Positions 34,202 through 43,812 of a stretch of 64,000 nt of DNA are shown one piece after another. Where the stretch lies: contig JAIXYT010000001.1 in the NCBI GenBank assembly GCA_027490095.1, positions 1-64,000 of the forward strand. Direction: 5' to 3'. The translations under genes and the position numbers were made by a program. Under the pieces are notes generated by a model, which was not told the DNA's origin, searched no databases, and saw only the letters and a program-made list of their open reading frames with translations. Source of the DNA: Sphingomonadales bacterium. GTDB taxonomy: Bacteria > Pseudomonadota > Alphaproteobacteria > Sphingomonadales > Sphingomonadaceae. How positions within the stretch are numbered: the stretch's first letter is position 1; every line of letters begins with the position of its first letter.

Positions 34202-34776
34202 TTTGCCGGCGCCTGTTGTGGGAAGAGTTTGCGGAGTTCCGCCTCGATCTTCGGGCCAACCGATTTCTCGGCCGCCTGCACACGTGCGGCATATTTCTGT
34301 TGCATGGCCTTGCCGACCTCGGCGTTGATGGCGCCCTGGCGCGCGAGAAGCTTGGCGCCGGCCGGCGAGCGGTAGAAGGCGGCGATCTGGTCGAGTTCGG
34401 CAGCCGTGAATTCCCGGGCGTAGGCAGCAATGGCGACCTGACGCGACGCCGTCAGCATTTCGCGCTGGATCGGGCCGAGCGCATCGGCCTGCATCGCGCC
34501 CATCCGCGCAATCGCAGCATTGAAGGCGGGCTGGTTCTTGGCGGCTTCCTGCTTGAAACGCGGATTCTGGCTGAGCATTGCGCGGATGGCATCGCCGTTC
34601 CGCATGGCCTTCAGCTGGGCCTCCAATTGGGCACTGGCGCGGGCGGACGGGTTCTGGAGTTCGACCACCGCCGCGGCTGACTTGGTGGCGTCCTGCGCCA
34701 GAGCGGCGACCGGAAGGGCGACAAGCGCGAGCACAGCCCCCACGCGGACTGAAACGGACATCTTCGACATGATCAT
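34198..34776 (-). CDS. DUF2059 domain-containing exported protein
   Basis: 192-aa protein with a signal peptide (VRVGAVLALVALPVAALAQ). The DUF2059 core is FTAAELDQIAAFYRSPAGAK. The ATG at 34776 overlaps the gltD stop (ATGA) and follows AAGGAGG closely; an ATG two codons later is equally possible. Placement between gltD and gltB puts it under the same control as glutamate synthase. Periplasmic location is inferred from the leader. Confidence 0.8.
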   Translation of the reverse strand: MIMSKMSVSVRVGAVLALVALPVAALAQDATKSAAAVVELQNPSARASAQLEAQLKAMRNGDAIRAMLSQNPRFKQEAAKNQPAFNAAIARMGAMQADALGPIQREMLTASRQVAIAAYAREFTAAELDQIAAFYRSPAGAKLLARQGAINAEVGKAMQQKYAARVQAAEKSVGPKIEAELRKLFPQQAPAK

Positions 34777-36245
34777 GCTGCCTCCTTGCGGGCGCCGGTT
34801 GGCGATTGGGCACCCTTTGCCTGGGTACTGAGCCAGGCGTGCATGGACTGTGCGACGTCGCGGCCCTCGCGGATAGCCCAGACGACAAGGCTGGCCCCGC
34901 GGACAATGTCGCCCGCCGCAAAGACGCCCGTCAGGCTGGTGGAAAGGCGCTCGTTCTCGGCCTTGACCGTGCCCCAGCGGGTGACCGCAAGACCGGGTTC
35001 GCCGAAGGCGGCCCGCAAATCCTCAGGATCGAAGCCGAGCGCTTCGATCACCAGATCGGCGGGCAGAGTGAAATCTTGCCCGGCTTCGGGCTGGGGCGTG
35101 CGGCGGCCGGAGGCATCCGGGTTGCCGAGCCGCATGCGGCTGGCCTTGACGGAAGCGACCCGGCCCGAGGACCCTGCCGCGAAGCTGGCGGGGGCTGCGA
35201 GCCACTCGAAGCGCACGCCTTCTTCCTCGGCGTTGTGCACCTCCCGCTGCGAACCGGGCATGTTGGCGCGGTCGCGGCGATAGAGGCACGTGACGGATCG
35301 GGCGCCCTGGCGGACCGCGGTGCGCACGCAATCCATCGCAGTGTCGCCGCCGCCGATCACCACGACATCTCGCCCCTCGGCGCTGAGTTCGCCGGAGGCG
35401 AAGGCTGGAACATCGTCTCCGAGGCCGACGCGGTTGGAGGCGATGAGGTAGTCGAGCGCCTTCACGACGCCGGGGAGCGCCGCGCCTTCAAGGCCCAGCG
35501 GACGAGCCTTGTAGACGCCGGTCGCGACGAGGACGGCATCGTGACGCTGGCGGAGCTCGGCGAAGCCGATATCGGTGCCGATGTCGGTGTTGAGGTGAAA
35601 CCGGATGCCGCCGTCGACAAGCCGCTGGACGCGGCGTTCCACCACCTCCTTCTCGAGCTTGAATCCGGGGATCCCATAGATCAACAGGCCGCCGGCGCGG
35701 TCGTGCCGGTCATAGACATGCACCTCGTAGCCGCGGACGCGCAGCAGTTCGGCGGCCGTGAGGCCGGCCGGGCCGGCACCGATGATGCCGACGGACTGTG
35801 AACTGCGGTCTGCCAGCGGGACCAGCGGCTCGACCCACCCTTCCTGCCAGGCCGTGTCGGTGATGAACTTCTCGACCGACCCGATGGTGACTGCACCGTG
35901 GCCTGACTGTTCGATGACGCAATTGCCCTCGCACAGGCGGTCCTGTGGGCAGATGCGGCCACAGATTTCCGGCATTGTGGAGGTGGAGGTGGAGAGCTCG
36001 TACGCCTCACGCAGGCGGCCTTCTGCGGCAAGCTTCAGCCAATCCGGAATGTGGTTCTGCAGCGGGCAGTGGACCTGACAGAAGGGAACCCCGCACTGCG
36101 AGCAGCGGGAGGCTTGTTCCTCGGCCTTGGCGATGAGGAAGGGCTGGCTGATCTCGTGGAAATCGTGCGCACGGGTCCCTGCGGCGCGCTTTTCGGGGAA
36201 TGCCTGCTCGGTATGGGTGAAGCTGAGCATTCGGGTGTTTGCCAC
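34773..36245 (-). CDS. gltD: Glutamate synthase (NADPH) small subunit
   Basis: 490-aa beta subunit that passes electrons from NADPH to the large subunit. Two N-terminal cysteine sets bind 4Fe-4S: CSQCGVPFCQVHCP and CGRICPQDRLCEGNC. The FAD loop is GIIGAGPAGLTAAELL near residue 150, the NADPH loop VVVIGGGDTAMDC near 290. The GTG at 36245 is chosen because GGGGG lies 9 bases upstream and MANTRML is a usual N-terminus; an upstream TTG and a downstream ATG are alternatives. It opens the five-gene operon down to the YjbR-like gene. Confidence 0.95.
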   Translation of the reverse strand: MANTRMLSFTHTEQAFPEKRAAGTRAHDFHEISQPFLIAKAEEQASRCSQCGVPFCQVHCPLQNHIPDWLKLAAEGRLREAYELSTSTSTMPEICGRICPQDRLCEGNCVIEQSGHGAVTIGSVEKFITDTAWQEGWVEPLVPLADRSSQSVGIIGAGPAGLTAAELLRVRGYEVHVYDRHDRAGGLLIYGIPGFKLEKEVVERRVQRLVDGGIRFHLNTDIGTDIGFAELRQRHDAVLVATGVYKARPLGLEGAALPGVVKALDYLIASNRVGLGDDVPAFASGELSAEGRDVVVIGGGDTAMDCVRTAVRQGARSVTCLYRRDRANMPGSQREVHNAEEEGVRFEWLAAPASFAAGSSGRVASVKASRMRLGNPDASGRRTPQPEAGQDFTLPADLVIEALGFDPEDLRAAFGEPGLAVTRWGTVKAENERLSTSLTGVFAAGDIVRGASLVVWAIREGRDVAQSMHAWLSTQAKGAQSPTGARKEAA

Positions 36246-36404
36246 AGGTGATACCCCCAAGAATCGACGTGATGCGGGCGCCTTAGCAGCGGCAAGTGGA
36301 CTTGGCCAGAGGTTACAGCAGCATTGCTGACCTAATAATCACCCGAAGAGAAGGATCTCCATCATTCCGTCCGTCGTATCGAGCATATTGGTCTCGAAAA
36401 GGGA

Positions 36405-37211
36405 CTATCTGATCATCAACCATGCGAGAGCGCAGGTGCCAAGAAGGATCCTGTACCAGGCAAAGGGGGCGAAGCCGTGACGGCCGACAAAGCCGACCAG
36501 CCAGCGAACAACAAGCAGAGCTGACAGGAATGCAGCGAGGAAGCCGATTGCGATGAGCCCCAGGTCGTCCGCGTGCAGCAGGTCGCGCTCTTTGTAGAGC
36601 GCATAGACGGTCGCGGCCGCCATGGTGGGAACGGCGAGAAAGAAGCTGAACTCGGCAGCCGTCTTGCGGTCCAGCCCCATGAGGAGCCCGCCCATGATGG
36701 TGGCGCCCGACCGGGAGACGCCGGGAATCATCGCGATGCACTGGACGGCGCCGACGCCGAGCGCCGTCTTCCACGGCATGTCCTCGACCGTGCCGGGCAC
36801 GCGTGGAGCGACGCTTCGCTCGATGACAAGGATGGCGATGCCGCCGACGATGAGCGCAACGGCAACCGTGATCGGGCTTTCGAGCAGGGCCCGGATTGCG
36901 GAGTAGGCGACGAGGCCCACCAGCATCGCTGGCAGGAAGCCGAGCAGGATGTTCCGGATGAACGCAGTGGCCGCGGGCTCGCGGCGCAGGGCGCCGAACG
37001 CGACCGCCGTGAAGCGCTGCCGGTAGGCAACCAGAACGGCGAGGATCGCGCCGAACTGGATCGCGATCTTGAAGGCAACCGAGCCCTCCCCGGTAAATCC
37101 GATGAGTTCCGAAGCCAGGATCAGGTGGCCGGTCGACGAGACGGGGAGAAACTCCGTCAGGCCCTCGAGCAGGCCCAGAAACAGAGCCTGGAGGATCGCG
37201 GAGGTGTCCAT
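36405..37211 (-). CDS. uppP: Undecaprenyl-diphosphatase UppP (BacA)
   Basis: 268-aa inner-membrane enzyme that removes a phosphate from undecaprenyl diphosphate, recycling the lipid carrier for peptidoglycan and surface polysaccharide. Catalytic motifs are LLEGLTEFLPVSSTGHL near residue 15 and PGVSRSGATI near residue 170. About eight membrane helices can be traced. Length is standard. It lies 3 bases after the NDUFA9-like SDR gene, so the two form an operon. Confidence 0.95.
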   Translation of the reverse strand: MDTSAILQALFLGLLEGLTEFLPVSSTGHLILASELIGFTGEGSVAFKIAIQFGAILAVLVAYRQRFTAVAFGALRREPAATAFIRNILLGFLPAMLVGLVAYSAIRALLESPITVAVALIVGGIAILVIERSVAPRVPGTVEDMPWKTALGVGAVQCIAMIPGVSRSGATIMGGLLMGLDRKTAAEFSFFLAVPTMAAATVYALYKERDLLHADDLGLIAIGFLAAFLSALLVVRWLVGFVGRHGFAPFAWYRILLGTCALAWLMIR

Positions 37212-37214
37212 GCC

Positions 37215-38180
37215 CTAGGCTTGGGTCTTGCCGCCGAACCGACCACCGCTTCGATAGCGGCTGAGCCAGGTGGCCGCGACTGCCTCCATCGGGGTGGCGG
37301 TGATGCTCAATTCGGCGAGCCCGGGCGTCCCCGGGCTGACGATATTGTCCTTTCGGAGCATCAGATACTGGTCCCGCGTTAGGGGCGCCCCCGGAAGCGA
37401 TCCGAAGGCGGCAAGCAGCCGAGCGCCGACATCGGGTGTGTCGATGAAGGGTTTGCCGCCACAACCGATCTCGGCGGCGATGAAGGCCATGATCTCGCGC
37501 ATGGAGAAGACCTGTGGGCCGCCGAGCTCGAATGTGCTGCCGGCCTGGCCAGCAGGCGCGCCTTCGATGACGGCGTGCAGAGCGGCCGCAACATCCTTGA
37601 TGTAGACCGGCTGAAACCGGGTTTCCGGCGCAATGACAGGTACGATGGGGGCCGCCGAAATGAGGCCTGCGAAACGGTTGGTGAAGCCGTCGTCCGGCCC
37701 GAAGATGAGGCTTGGCCGCACGACGACGGCGCCGGGAACAGCCGCGCGGACGGCAGCTTCGCCCTCGGCCTTTGTCCGGCCATAGGCGGACGGGCTGGCT
37801 GGGTCGGCGCCGATGGCAGAGACCTGTACGAACGACGCGATCCCCAGGCGCGCCGCCGTCTGGGCGGCCAGGGCCGCGCCTTTTGCCTGGACCTGGGCGA
37901 AGGACTGGCCACCCTTCTCATCGAGGATGCCGACCAGGTTCACCACCACGTCCGCGCCTGCAAGGGCGGGCTCCAGGCTGGCGGGCACGCGCAGGTCTGC
38001 CCGGGTGGCCGCTATCTGGCCGAGGTTGCCGAGCGGCATAAGGTGGCGGGCGTTGCCCGGGTTGCGCCCGACGATCCGGATGCGCCAGCCCGAGCGCACA
38101 AGCGCCTCGGTAAGGGCTGTCCCGACGAATCCGGCACCACCGATGAGGGCTGCAAGTCTGGGGGCTGAAGCAATTTGCAT
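37215..38180 (-). CDS. Complex I NDUFA9-type SDR family protein
   Basis: 321-aa atypical SDR. The nucleotide loop is ALIGGAGFVGTALTEAL; VVNLVGIL, SFVQVSAIGAD and SAYGRTKAEGE complete the site, with the YxxxK in AYGRTK. The layout matches the complex I NDUFA9-like group of alphaproteobacteria, bound NAD(P)H but of uncertain activity. The ATG at 38180 follows AAGGG; the longer frame would need an earlier GTG or ATG with no Rossmann sequence. It is followed at once by uppP. Confidence 0.85.
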   Translation of the reverse strand: MQIASAPRLAALIGGAGFVGTALTEALVRSGWRIRIVGRNPGNARHLMPLGNLGQIAATRADLRVPASLEPALAGADVVVNLVGILDEKGGQSFAQVQAKGAALAAQTAARLGIASFVQVSAIGADPASPSAYGRTKAEGEAAVRAAVPGAVVVRPSLIFGPDDGFTNRFAGLISAAPIVPVIAPETRFQPVYIKDVAAALHAVIEGAPAGQAGSTFELGGPQVFSMREIMAFIAAEIGCGGKPFIDTPDVGARLLAAFGSLPGAPLTRDQYLMLRKDNIVSPGTPGLAELSITATPMEAVAATWLSRYRSGGRFGGKTQA

Positions 38181-38285
38181 GCCGCGGCCCTTAGCCGGGC
38201 GTTGCCGGTGTTGACAATCGACAGAGCGCCACATAACGAGCGCGCCTCTCGGCCTGCCTGCGGGTTCGGCCGAGGAAGCCCCCTT

Positions 38286-38372
38286 GCCCAGGTGGCGGAA
38301 TTGGTAGACGCGCAGGTTTCAGGTACCTGTGGCCGAAAGGCCGTGAAGGTTCGAGTCCTTTCCTGGGCACCA
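38286..38372 (+). tRNA. tRNA-Leu, anticodon CAG, with encoded CCA
   Basis: An 87-base class II tRNA. The acceptor arms GCCCAGG and CCTGGGC pair fully and are followed by A and CCA. The D arm reads GCGGAATTGGTAGACGC, the anticodon stem is CAGGT/ACCTG with anticodon CAG at 38320-38322, a long variable arm follows (GGCCGAAAGGCCGT region) and the T arm has GGTTCGAGTCC. It reads the common CUG leucine codon. No attachment-site duplication or integrase is seen nearby. Confidence 0.97.
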
Positions 38373-38457
38373 TAGGCCGGCGATCGGCATGTTGCAGCTG
38401 CCGGACTGGCAGGGCCTGCACGCATGTGAGGGCGCGCCGACTGGCGGGCCTCGGAAG

Positions 38458-39624
38458 TCAAGTGGCGTCGAAGGACGCCAGCATCGGATGCGCAATGTTG
38501 TCCAGAGCTTGGGATGCGAGGGCCTCGCCAAGCCCGGCCGAATGCTTGAAGCCGTGGCCTGAGCAGGCCGATACCAGTGTGACGGCGTCGCTTTCGGGGT
38601 GATGCTCGACGATGAAGTCGCTGCCCGGTGCCACCGTGTAGCAGCAGGCAGCAGCCCGGGTCGCAAGCGAACCCACGCCCCGCAGGCGCCCGCGGACATG
38701 CTGGTTGAACATGTCCGCACTTTCGGAGGCGTCGACCTGGCGCCGAACCCCGTCCGGGTCGCAGGTCTGGTCATACTGCTCACCGGCACATTTGATCTCG
38801 CCAGAACCCGGCAGCGACGGAAAGCCGTAAAACTGTCCGCTTGGGGAGGCCTCACGGTTCCAGATCCAGGTCGGAGCGGCCTGAGCGTGCTCCGGATCGG
38901 CCAGCGGAAACCAGTGGAGGGTCTGCCGGTATATCTTGAGCCGCGACGCCAGCGATGGCGCCAGACGGGGCATCCAGGCGCCGCCTGCAACAACGGCCTT
39001 TGCCGCCCGCACGATGCCGCCCGAGGTGCGGATTGCCACGCCGCTTCCGTCGGGCTCGACGGAAAGCACCTCGCAGCCTGTTCGCACATCGGCTCCCAAC
39101 CGTCGCGCCTCACCCAGTTGCACGGCGATGCAGCGCTCGGGGAAAACCTGGCCGCCGCCCGGTTCGAAGTAGCCCTCTTCGTCTCCCTTCAGCCCATGGA
39201 ACAATGGAAACCGGTACATGATCTCTGCGGGATCGATCAGCTCATGGGCAATGTTGAAGCGTCGTGCTGCTGCGACCGTGCGGGCGTGGAAGCCAAGCTT
39301 CCCATGGTGGAGGTTTTCAGCATCGCCTCTGACGATCAGCAGGAAGCCACAGCGGTCGATGAGCCGTTCGCCGGTCGCGGCAGCGAGTTCGTCCCAGATG
39401 GCGTGGCTGCGCAACGCAAGGGGCACATATTCATCTCCTTCGCCAATGGCTTGGCGCGTGATGCGCGTGTCGCCATGGCTTGAACCCTTGTCATGGGGGG
39501 GATCGAACCGATCGATCCCGATCACACGGGCACCTCTGCGCAAAGCCTGGTACAGACAGGCAGAGCCCACGGCCCCCAGCCCGATAACCGCCAGATCGAA
39601 AAGCCCGGAGGGTTCAGACGTCAT
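38458..39624 (-). CDS. N-methyl-L-tryptophan oxidase / monomeric sarcosine oxidase-type flavoprotein
   Basis: 388-aa FAD oxidase of the MSOX/SolA family, which demethylates N-methyl amino acids with O2, giving formaldehyde and peroxide. The FAD loop is LAVIGLGAVGSACLYQAL, the start of the site continues with KGSSHGDTRITRQA, and the covalent-flavin cysteine lies in ACCYTVAP (near 322). SGHGFKHSAGLGE is conserved at the end. The ATG at 39624 follows GGGAG/GAAG. Substrate cannot be told from sequence. It is divergent from the sensor kinase gene. Confidence 0.87.
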   Translation of the reverse strand: MTSEPSGLFDLAVIGLGAVGSACLYQALRRGARVIGIDRFDPPHDKGSSHGDTRITRQAIGEGDEYVPLALRSHAIWDELAAATGERLIDRCGFLLIVRGDAENLHHGKLGFHARTVAAARRFNIAHELIDPAEIMYRFPLFHGLKGDEEGYFEPGGGQVFPERCIAVQLGEARRLGADVRTGCEVLSVEPDGSGVAIRTSGGIVRAAKAVVAGGAWMPRLAPSLASRLKIYRQTLHWFPLADPEHAQAAPTWIWNREASPSGQFYGFPSLPGSGEIKCAGEQYDQTCDPDGVRRQVDASESADMFNQHVRGRLRGVGSLATRAAACCYTVAPGSDFIVEHHPESDAVTLVSACSGHGFKHSAGLGEALASQALDNIAHPMLASFDAT

Positions 39625-39881
39625 GGCTTCACTTCTCCCGTATCGTTTGCAGCGGCCCCTTTCGGCGCAACTGCCGACAGCTGTCGAGCCCATCCCACCA
39701 TTCTGCCCGCGCCAGCAAGCGTCGGGGGCCCGAAAACGCGAAGTCGGGACGGGGTGACTTGCAGGCGAAGGCCATGCCACAAGGCCGTCATGCGCCGACC
39801 AACCGCCGTGCCCGAAAACCGTGAACGCCCTTGTGTCCGGGCGAAAGGCGCGAGGCTGCACTGAATGCCGGAGATCCACCT

Positions 39882-42800
39882 TTGACGGCGGCCGGCCTTC
39901 TGGCCCTGTCGCTTGGGTATTTCGGTCTGCTCTTCCTGCTGGCCAACTGGGCAGAGCGGCGGCGCGACCAGTCGTCTCGGCCGGCACTTCGGCGTCCGGC
40001 CTATGCACTTGCGCTCGCAGTCTATTGCACCAGCTGGACCTTTTTCGGTGCTGTCGGGACAGCAGCAGCCGACGGCTGGAGCTTCCTGCCGATCACGCTG
40101 GGGCCGATGCTGGTGTGGATGCTGGCGCCCGGCTTGATCCTGCGGCTGGTGCGCGCGGTGCAGGCGGACGGCGCGACCTCGATTGCGGATTTCATCGGCG
40201 GGCGCTTCGGCAAGAGCCGGGGGGTTGCGGCCCTCGTGACGCTGCTCGCGTTGTTCGGCACCATCCCCTATTTCGCGCTGCAGCTGCGTTCGGTCGGAAC
40301 CGGTTTCGTGATCCTGGCCGGCGGCGACCGAGTGCTGCCGATGGTGATCACGGCGGCCGTCCTGGCGGGCTTTGCCATGCTGTACGGCACGCGGCGCTAC
40401 TCTGCCTCGGGGCGGAACGAGGCGGTGCTCTATGCGGTCGCTGTTGAATCGCTCCTGAAGCTGGCTGCGCTTGTGGCGGTTGCGCTGTTCGCCGTGGCAC
40501 TCCTGGTGAAGGCCCCGGAGCCCGTGCTGGCCGACGGGCTTGGCCGGATGGCTGCGCGCTTTGCGCCGGAGCAGCTGGGGATCGATTTCCTGGTGATCAC
40601 CGGGCTTGCGATGGTGGCGATCATCTGCCTGCCGCGCATGTTCTACATCGGCGCAATCGAGGCGGACGGGCCGGACGATGCGCGGGCTGCGCGCTGGCCG
40701 TTCCTGGCCTATCTTGCCGCAATCACACTTGCGGTTCTGCCGATCACGCTTGCCGGGCTGACTCTGCTGCCGGCCGACCATTCGCCTGACCTGTCCGTGC
40801 TGGACCTGCCGCTGAGCGCCGGCGCGCCGGGCCTTGCGCTGCTGGTGTTCCTTGGCGGGCTTGCGGCCGCAACCGGCATGGCGTTGACCGAAAGCATTGC
40901 CCTGTCGACGATGATCTCGAACGACCTGGTGGGTCCGCTGCTGCTGCCGCGGCTGAAGGCCGGCGCCGATGTCGGGCGCATCATGCTGCTGGTGCGCCGG
41001 CTTGCCATCCTGCTGGTCACGGGGGCCGGGCTTGCCTATGCGCTGGCGATCCCGCCCGGCGCCCGGCTGGCCGACATCGGCCTGATCGCCTTTGCCGCGA
41101 TGGCGCAGTTCGCGCCGGCCCTGTGGCTGGCGCTGCGCGATCGGCCGCGCGATGCGAAGGCCGCTGTTGCCGGGCTTGCGACCGGGCTGCTGCTGTGGGC
41201 GGCGACGCTGCTGCTGCCGGGGCTTGGGGTGGGCCGTGCGATGGACCTGTCGTTGGGTGTCGCGATCAGCCTTGGCGGCAATCTGGCTGCCTACGCGCTG
41301 CTGTCGGCGCGCCGTTTGCGGGCGGTGTCGCCCGATGGGCTGGCCGGCGACGCCGCTGGCCGGCTGGCAAGTGTCGGCGCGCTTGCCGATCTTGCGGCGC
41401 GGTTCGCGGGGGCCGACGCGGTTGCCGAGGTGATCGACCCGGCACGCGATCGGGGGGCGCCTATGGATCGCGCGACTGCGCGCCGGATCGAGCGGCTGAT
41501 CGCAGGGGTGGTCGGTGCGCCGTCGGCCCGTACCATCATGGCCTCGGCACTTTCTGGAACGGCGCTGAGTGTCGATACGGTCGCCCGCCTGCTGGACGAG
41601 ACGGGGCAGAGCCTGCAGTTTTCCAAGGGGCTGCTGGCGGCCACGCTGGAGAATATCGACCCGGGCGTGTCGGTGGTGGACCGTGATTTGCGGCTGGTGG
41701 CCTGGAACAGCCGCTATCTGGACATGTTCGCCTATCCGCCCGGCCTGGTGCATGTGGGGGCGCCGGTTGCCGAGCTTATCCGCTACAATGCGCTGCGCGG
41801 GGAATGCGGTCCCGGCGAGGTGGAGGATCATGTCGCCCGCCGGCTGGAGCATATGCGGCGCGCAAGCCCGCACAGCTTCGAGCGGGTGCGGCCCGACGGG
41901 CGGGTGATCAAGACTGTGGGCGGGCCGATGGCGGGCGGCGGCTATGTCATGTGTTTCACCGACATCACTGCCGAGGCCGAGGCACGCGCGGCGCTGGAGG
42001 GGGCACGCGCGGAGCTGGAGACGCGGGTGGAGCAGCGGACCCGCGAGCTGCAGGTGGCGAACGCCGCGCTGGGCAAGGCGACCGAGGAGAAGACGCGCTT
42101 CCTGGCGGCCGCCAGCCACGATCTGCTGCAGCCGCTGCACGCCGCGCGGCTGTTTTCGGCCGCGCTGCGCGGGGAGGTGCCCGACAACGCGCGGCCCCTG
42201 CTGGCAAATGTGGACCGGGCGATTGCCTCGGCGGATGAATTGCTGCGGGCGCTGCTGGACATCTCGAAGCTGGACGCGGGCGGGATCCGGCCAGTGCCGA
42301 CGCGCTTTCCGCTGCGTGCGCTGCTGGAGGAGCTGGTGGCGAATTTCCGGCCAATTGCGGCCGAGCGGGGGCTTTCGTTGCGGCTGGGGCCGGGCGACGG
42401 CTGGGTGGAGACAGACCGCAACCTGCTGCGTTCGGTGGTGCAGAATTTCCTGTCCAACGGGCTGCGCTACACGGCGCGCGGCGGGGTATTGGTGGGGGTT
42501 CGGCGACGTGGGCAGCATCTCAGGATCGAGGTGAGGGACAGCGGTCCGGGAATTGCGGACGCCGACCGGGAGCGCATCTTTGCCGAGTTCGAGCGGCTGG
42601 GAACCGGGGCCGAAGCCGGGATCGGGCTGGGACTGGCGATTGCGCGGCGCACGGCGAAGCTGCTGGAGGCGCCGATCGACCTGATCTCGGTGCCGGGGCG
42701 AGGGAGCTGCTTCGCGGTGAGCCTGCCTGCGGTGGATGCGGGTGCCCTTGCCGATGCAATGTCGGCGGACCCGCGGCCTTCGCTTGCCGTCGAAGGGCTG

Positions 42801-43139
42801 CGGGTGCTGGTGGTCGACGACGACCCTGCCATTCGCGAGGCGAGTGTGGCCCTGCTGGGCGGCTGGCGGTGTCGCCCGAAGGTGGCGGCTTCGGCTGCGC
42901 GCGCAGTGCGGTTAGGAGCCGAAGCCGACGTTGCGCTTGTCGATCTCGATCTTGGTACGGAGGTGGATGGGCTCGACCTCATTGCGCGCTTCCAGAGGGA
43001 CTGGCCGGACGTGCGCTGTGCGCTTGTGACGGCGGAGGTAGGGCCGGAGGTGGAGGCGCGCTGTCGGTCGCTCGGGGTGCCGCTGCTGCCGAAGCCGCTC
43101 GATCCCGACCTGCTGGCGGGCTGGCTGGCGGGCGGCTGA
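39882..43139 (+). CDS. CrbS-like hybrid sensor: SLC5 transporter domain - PAS - histidine kinase - receiver
   Basis: 1085-aa membrane sensor. The first 500 or so residues are a 12-13-helix sodium/solute symporter (SLC5) domain. A PAS domain follows near residues 590-690 (LENIDPGVSVVDRDLRLVAWN), then a coiled coil, the HisKA site ASHDLLQPLHAARLF (His near 746), the N box NFLSNGLRY and glycine boxes DSGPGIAD and IGLGLAIARR. The receiver at the end has VDDDPAIR and phospho-Asp in VALVDLDLG. This order matches CrbS/MxtR sensors of the acetate switch. TTG start at 39882 follows GGAG 8 bases upstream. It faces the CrbR-like gene, 4 bases end to end. Confidence 0.88.
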   Translation: MTAAGLLALSLGYFGLLFLLANWAERRRDQSSRPALRRPAYALALAVYCTSWTFFGAVGTAAADGWSFLPITLGPMLVWMLAPGLILRLVRAVQADGATSIADFIGGRFGKSRGVAALVTLLALFGTIPYFALQLRSVGTGFVILAGGDRVLPMVITAAVLAGFAMLYGTRRYSASGRNEAVLYAVAVESLLKLAALVAVALFAVALLVKAPEPVLADGLGRMAARFAPEQLGIDFLVITGLAMVAIICLPRMFYIGAIEADGPDDARAARWPFLAYLAAITLAVLPITLAGLTLLPADHSPDLSVLDLPLSAGAPGLALLVFLGGLAAATGMALTESIALSTMISNDLVGPLLLPRLKAGADVGRIMLLVRRLAILLVTGAGLAYALAIPPGARLADIGLIAFAAMAQFAPALWLALRDRPRDAKAAVAGLATGLLLWAATLLLPGLGVGRAMDLSLGVAISLGGNLAAYALLSARRLRAVSPDGLAGDAAGRLASVGALADLAARFAGADAVAEVIDPARDRGAPMDRATARRIERLIAGVVGAPSARTIMASALSGTALSVDTVARLLDETGQSLQFSKGLLAATLENIDPGVSVVDRDLRLVAWNSRYLDMFAYPPGLVHVGAPVAELIRYNALRGECGPGEVEDHVARRLEHMRRASPHSFERVRPDGRVIKTVGGPMAGGGYVMCFTDITAEAEARAALEGARAELETRVEQRTRELQVANAALGKATEEKTRFLAAASHDLLQPLHAARLFSAALRGEVPDNARPLLANVDRAIASADELLRALLDISKLDAGGIRPVPTRFPLRALLEELVANFRPIAAERGLSLRLGPGDGWVETDRNLLRSVVQNFLSNGLRYTARGGVLVGVRRRGQHLRIEVRDSGPGIADADRERIFAEFERLGTGAEAGIGLGLAIARRTAKLLEAPIDLISVPGRGSCFAVSLPAVDAGALADAMSADPRPSLAVEGLRVLVVDDDPAIREASVALLGGWRCRPKVAASAARAVRLGAEADVALVDLDLGTEVDGLDLIARFQRDWPDVRCALVTAEVGPEVEARCRSLGVPLLPKPLDPDLLAGWLAGG

Positions 43140-43143
43140 AGCG

Positions 43144-43758
43144 TCAGCCGGCGAGGCCGAGGGCGCGCGCGGCCAGCACCGCCTGCGTGCGGTTCTGCAC
43201 GTCGAGCTTGCGCATGATTGCTGTCATGTGCGCTTTCACGGTCGCCTCGCTGATCCCGAGGTCGTGTGCGATCTGCTTGTTGAGCCGGCCTGCAAGCACG
43301 CCAAGCAGGACGCGGAGTTGGGTCGGAGTGAGGGCCGCCACATGCGAGGCGACTGCATCCAGCTCGGCATCGACCGGTGCGGCTATGCGCTCGCCGGCAA
43401 GCGCGCGGGCGATCGCCTGCTGAATATCCTCAAGGTCGCGGTCCTTGCCGATGAAGCCAACCGCGCCGAAGCGCTGGACGGTCCCCACCGTCTGCGCAGG
43501 GTCTGCTGCGGAGATGACGAGGATCGGCGTTGTCGGCAGCTCGGCATGGAGCAAGGCAACGCCCGAGCAGCCCTCGGCGCCGGGCATGCGGAGGTCAAGC
43601 AGAACGAGGTCGAAGCGCTTTCCACTGCGGGCAGCGTCGAGCGCCCGATCAAGCGTTCCAGCCTCCTGGATCTCGGCGCCGGGGCACACACGTCCGGCCG
43701 CCATCACCAATGAGGCGCGGAAGAGCGGATGATCGTCTGCGATGAGGATGCGCGTCAG
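43144..43758 (-). CDS. LuxR/NarL-family response regulator (CrbR-like), non-standard start codon
   Basis: Response regulator with a receiver domain (ILIADDHPLFR at the start, phospho-Asp in LVLLDLRMPG) and a C-terminal LuxR helix-turn-helix (LTPTQLRVLLGVLAGRLNKQIA, then ISEATVKAHMTAIMRKL). The receiver's first strand lies upstream of the first ATG, GTG or TTG in frame (TTG at 43708-43710). Back to the acs stop (43813-43815) only CTG (43756-43758, used here; gives TRILIADD) and ATT (43771-43773, with GGGGAGGGGG 9 bases upstream) fit. Probably regulates acs and the porin with the kinase gene next door. Confidence 0.8.
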   Translation of the reverse strand: MTRILIADDHPLFRASLVMAAGRVCPGAEIQEAGTLDRALDAARSGKRFDLVLLDLRMPGAEGCSGVALLHAELPTTPILVISAADPAQTVGTVQRFGAVGFIGKDRDLEDIQQAIARALAGERIAAPVDAELDAVASHVAALTPTQLRVLLGVLAGRLNKQIAHDLGISEATVKAHMTAIMRKLDVQNRTQAVLAARALGLAG

Positions 43759-43812
43759 CTTTGCACGGCCAATGTCACTCGACCCCCTCCCCGGAAAGTC
43801 CCGGGCGGGAAA

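Noticed and set aside
38286-38372. tRNA-Leu as an attachment site of an integrated element
   Set aside because: No repeated tRNA end, integrase or change in base composition is seen on either side.
39621-42518. A 965-codon minus-strand frame opposite the sensor kinase gene
   Set aside because: Gln/Arg/His-rich translation without motifs, antisense to clear SLC5, PAS and kinase sequence.
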